DNA of 7,202 bases from Anaerolineae bacterium (GTDB taxonomy: Bacteria > Chloroflexota > Anaerolineae > Aggregatilineales > Phototrophicaceae), in contig JACMMD010001036.1 in the NCBI GenBank assembly GCA_014379235.1, forward strand, positions 1-7,202. Reading direction: 5' to 3'. The translations under genes and the position numbers were made by a program. Shown one piece after another: positions 5,628 through 7,202 of the stretch. The stretch's first letter is position 1; each line of letters starts with the position of its first letter. The notes beneath the pieces are model-generated. The model had not been told where the DNA came from, did not search any database, and was given only the letters and a program-made list of their open reading frames with translations.

Positions 5628-7202
5628 ATAGTTTGTGGGCCGTTTATCCGTGCAATCTTGGCTTCAATCGCGGATGCCTTATCGGCCATACCCAACTCGA
5701 TATACAACGTGAGACCCTGATAATAGGACATCAAGGTTTTTTCGATTTGCGCTGAGGCCAGCCAAATGTCGCCAAGCAGATTATGGGTGCGAGCGATATT
5801 GCGGCGGCTGCCGCTGCGTTCGAATAAGTTCAGGCTGACGAGTGCAAGTCCTAAAGCCGATTCAGGCGCGGACATCGCCATGTAAATACTGGCGTTTAGG
5901 CGCAGCGCACGGGCGTGATTGAGTGTATCGCCCATACGCTCTAGCTGGACGACACTTTTAGCGATGGTGTCGAGCGCTGCCTCGACTTTCTGATTCAGCA
6001 GATAAACGTCGGACAGCCCGTATAGGATAATTGCCCTTTCGGCCCACTCATAAAGCGCTTCGCACAGTTCGAGCGCTTCCACATAATAGCGCTCGGCATC
6101 ATCGAGGCGGCCTTCATTAAAGGCGATGTCTGCCAGCAGCCCGCGACATTTGATCTCGCCAACCGTCGATCCGCTCAAGCTATAAAAATGCAGCGCCTCG
6201 TTTGCCAGATGCTGCGCTGCATCAAAGTCACGGTTGTTGAATGGAATATCCGCCAGAATGTAGTAGGCTTCGGCCACGCCCGACCAATCCTCGTGCTGCC
6301 TGCGGAAGTCGATCACCTGTCCGAGCAATCGTTCGGCTTGGACGTAGTTATCCTGTACGACGTGGATACGCCCCAGATAGTACATGACATCCATCATGCC
6401 CTGACGATCATTCAACTGCTGATACAGTGACAGAGCGTGCTCCAAAACAGGTACAGCGTTTTCGCTGTCGTTCTGTTCAACGAACGTGCGCCCCTGCTGG
6501 CACGTAACCCACGCTTCGCAGCTTTGATCGCCCAAGTTGAGCGCCGCTTCGCAGGCCCATTCCAGCCATTGATGAGCCTCGTCATAGCGCCCCAAGTTGA
6601 ACCATGCGCCGTGTAACGCTTGTGCATAGTCGATGACCAACGGCCACTGCTGCTGCTCGAAGGCGGCCATAATTCCCGCGCTGAGATGTCCCCATTCTGC
6701 TTCTAGGGCTGCGGGGTCGGCGGAGTGGTGATGGGCGAAACCGAGAAAATACTGCGCCATGCGCGTGCGTGATGTCGCGGCATCGTTTGCGAACATGCCT
6801 TCGAGTTTTTCGCGGGCGAACGCCGCCAGCAGCGTGTGCAGTTGATACTGCTCGTGGTCAACTTCGACGACCAACGACAGCGCGTACAGATCCGCCAGAT
6901 CGCTGCCGACCTGTTCCGGCGCGAGATCGGTGACGAACGCCGCCGCGTCAACCGTGAATGGGCGGCGCTCGAATACCGCAAGGTGCGCGAACAGACATTG
7001 ATGGCGTTCTATCAGCCGTTCCCAGCTTGGCTCGAACGCCATACGTACCGCTCGATCTCCGACTTGCAGCCCGTCAAGCTGGTCAGCCTGCCGCAGCCGT
7101 TTGGTGTATTCCAGCAGCGAAAGACGCGGACGAGAACGCAGCCGTTGGGCGGCAATTTCGATGGCCAGCGGCAAATTGCCCAGCAGTTCGGTGACGGTAT
7201 CA
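5624..7202 (-). CDS. STAND/NB-ARC-type ATPase with TPR repeats, AfsR/MalT-like (partial, N-terminus beyond right edge)
   Basis: The frame is open to the window edge, so the 525 visible residues are the C-terminal part of a larger protein. They begin with the end of an NB-ARC-type ATPase module: LLGNLPLAIEIAA (about residues 6-18) is the GLPL motif. A winged-helix region follows (about 57-124), with an SWERL...LAVFERRPFTVDAAAF stretch and QLHTLLAAFAREKL, typical of AfsR-like and plant-R-like STAND proteins. Residues ~175-520 form eight TPR-like helical pairs whose key small residue recurs exactly every 40 residues. In such proteins the TPRs bind a ligand or partner and the ATPase drives oligomerisation, giving transcriptional control or an effector response. 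The N-terminal effector (for example SARP, HTH, TIR or protease) is outside the window, so the output is unknown. The visible region has no effector domain after the TPRs. The gene is convergent with the metallopeptidase gene, and their stop codons overlap. Confidence 0.85.
   Translation of the reverse strand, partial: DTVTELLGNLPLAIEIAAQRLRSRPRLSLLEYTKRLRQADQLDGLQVGDRAVRMAFEPSWERLIERHQCLFAHLAVFERRPFTVDAAAFVTDLAPEQVGSDLADLYALSLVVEVDHEQYQLHTLLAAFAREKLEGMFANDAATSRTRMAQYFLGFAHHHSADPAALEAEWGHLSAGIMAAFEQQQWPLVIDYAQALHGAWFNLGRYDEAHQWLEWACEAALNLGDQSCEAWVTCQQGRTFVEQNDSENAVPVLEHALSLYQQLNDRQGMMDVMYYLGRIHVVQDNYVQAERLLGQVIDFRRQHEDWSGVAEAYYILADIPFNNRDFDAAQHLANEALHFYSLSGSTVGEIKCRGLLADIAFNEGRLDDAERYYVEALELCEALYEWAERAIILYGLSDVYLLNQKVEAALDTIAKSVVQLERMGDTLNHARALRLNASIYMAMSAPESALGLALVSLNLFERSGSRRNIARTHNLLGDIWLASAQIEKTLMSYYQGLTLYIELGMADKASAIEAKIARINGPQTI

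Noticed and set aside
5624..7174. TTG at 7174 as the start of the STAND gene
   Set aside because: The frame stays open to the window edge and the residues upstream of the TTG complete the GLPL motif of the ATPase module, so the gene is cut by the window rather than starting there.

Overview
The window is a compact, moderately GC-rich bacterial segment (about 60% GC in a sampled stretch of the kinase gene) with four complete or nearly complete regulatory and enzymatic genes and two small membrane-protein genes. The organism cannot be named with certainty. Three features fit a Chloroflexota (Anaerolineae-like) bacterium best: a response regulator/histidine kinase pair with an 'LHDDILP'-type phosphoacceptor box, an AfsR/MalT-like STAND ATPase with 40-residue TPRs, and an intergenic 28-bp palindrome that reads VGARHAVPL in translation. 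This placement is an inference from recall, not a database result.

Layout. Positions 1-1098 (minus strand) hold two overlapping genes for polytopic membrane proteins of unknown function; the second runs off the left edge. A divergent intergenic region (1099-1310) carries a good sigma70-type promoter for the membrane pair, a small palindrome overlapping that promoter, a chain of three overlapping inverted repeats, and the 28-bp perfect palindrome. Positions 1311-4156 (plus strand) encode a two-component system in the order response regulator then membrane histidine kinase, with a 4-nt ATGA overlap. After a short AT-richer gap with a possible extended -10 promoter, 4206-5627 (plus) encodes a probable cytoplasmic zinc metallopeptidase (gluzincin type: HEIGH plus a downstream EExxAD) that I cannot assign to a named family. 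Converging on it, and overlapping its stop codon by 4 nt, is the 3' part of a STAND/NB-ARC-type ATPase gene with eight TPR-like repeats (5624-7202, minus), cut by the right edge of the window.

How the genes may work together. The kinase probably senses a membrane or intracellular (GAF-like domain) signal and phosphorylates Asp55 of the adjacent regulator. The inverted repeats between the regulator and the divergent membrane operon are the obvious candidate sites for that regulator, which would make the membrane operon a likely target. The metallopeptidase and the STAND protein are both soluble and both uncharacterised here. Their tail-to-tail arrangement could be simple genome compactness or could mark a functional pair. 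No RNA genes, insertion sequences or CRISPR arrays were seen.
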